A stretch of 23,770 nucleotides of DNA from CAYSPU01 sp964432995 (GTDB lineage Bacteria > Verrucomicrobiota > Verrucomicrobiia > Limisphaerales > JAHDYP01): positions 1 through 23,770 of the forward strand of contig CAYSPU010000068.1 of assembly GCA_964432995.1 (NCBI GenBank). Direction: 5' to 3'. This document shows positions 23,469-23,770 of the stretch, in pieces (positions within the stretch are counted from its first letter, which is position 1; each line of letters opens with the position of its first letter). The notes below the pieces were generated by a model. That model had not been told where the DNA came from, did no database searches, and was given only the letters and a program-made list of their open reading frames with translations. The position numbers were made by a program, and so were the translations under genes.

Positions 23469-23770
23469 ATCGTTCTGAAAGGAGCGGCACTATACCAGCC
23501 GCCCAACGAAAGGCCAGGGGCAAACGGGGAACCCGCACCCTCGCGCAACCGGCAGTGAGGGGTTGGTCGTCCCCGGTCAACGCGCGTTTTCGTCCCGGCG
23601 GACGGGCGCCCTGTCGGCTCCGGGAAGATCCCGCCTCGGCAGCGGGATTCCATACCACCGCCGGAGGAGGAGCCCGCGGAGCGGGGTCCAACCAAATCCG
23701 CGCCCAAGCCCTGCAGCCTTGCCGCGAGCGGACTTCGAGAACGCGTGCTGGAGCCACAATGCTATGTTCA
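23469..23770. other. Upstream region of ppk1, right end of the window
   Basis: About 300 bases that contain the ppk1 promoter candidate and otherwise no recognisable gene. Short open frames exist on both strands but resemble nothing I know. Confidence 0.4.
23489..23497 (-). promoter_or_regulatory. Extended -10 promoter element of ppk1
   Basis: On the minus strand TGGTATAGT (then GC) lies 20 bases before the ATG at 23468. It is an extended -10 (TGn-TATAGT), identical to the one at 11562-11570. This places the transcript start about 14 bases before the start codon, a short leader. No good -35 was found. Confidence 0.45.

Noticed and set aside
21114..23558. An 814-codon open frame on the plus strand opposite ppk1
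   Set aside because: It is antisense to a clearly conserved PPK1 and consists of Arg-, His- and Pro-rich low-complexity text. High GC opens such frames.

Overview
This is a GC-rich, gene-dense window that reads like the chromosome of a Verrucomicrobiota bacterium (PVC superphylum). That placement is an inference. It rests on the gene mix: an nfeD-floA flotillin cluster, an FG-GAP/UnbV (CRTAC1-type) protein beside a DUF5107-TPR protein and a DUF3365 c-type haem protein, debris of a sulfatase and of a DUF5060 glycoside hydrolase, and several short dispersed intergenic repeats. No rRNA, tRNA, CRISPR array, integrase or intact insertion sequence was seen.

Layout. Bases 1-343 hold the start of an AAA ATPase on the minus strand. 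Divergent from it, 654-3984 is a tightly overlapping ABC-2 export operon of one ATPase and two permeases. A repeat-rich gap follows. It leads to a small exported ORF whose signal-peptide codons contain a (CT)16 tract that puts the only ATG out of frame with the rest, and then to a secreted S8 serine protease (4773-6419). After another repeat-bearing gap come nfeD, floA and a proline-rich membrane protein, read on the minus strand from 9099 down to 6799. A sulfatase C-terminal remnant (9147-9365) separates them from a minus-strand accessory patch: a short ORF with a restriction-subunit-S-like tail, a HipA-like kinase and a DUF3037 protein.

On the plus strand, 11646-13913 encodes an unrecognised 755-aa protein that appears to contain diverged repeated units. 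A minus-strand cluster follows: DUF5107-TPR protein, FG-GAP/UnbV protein and single-haem DUF3365 protein (19745 down to 13923), probably one exported functional group. A glycoside hydrolase pseudogene with its catalytic domain deleted (19988-20813) and a hairpin formed from two half-copies of a dispersed repeat lead to polyphosphate kinase ppk1 (21309-23468, minus).

The most unusual features are the CT microsatellite inside a signal-peptide coding region, the duplicated HsdS-like tail that gives the HipA-like kinase two well-placed ribosome sites, the repeat-containing 755-aa protein, and two gene remnants that show erosion of polysaccharide-degradation genes.
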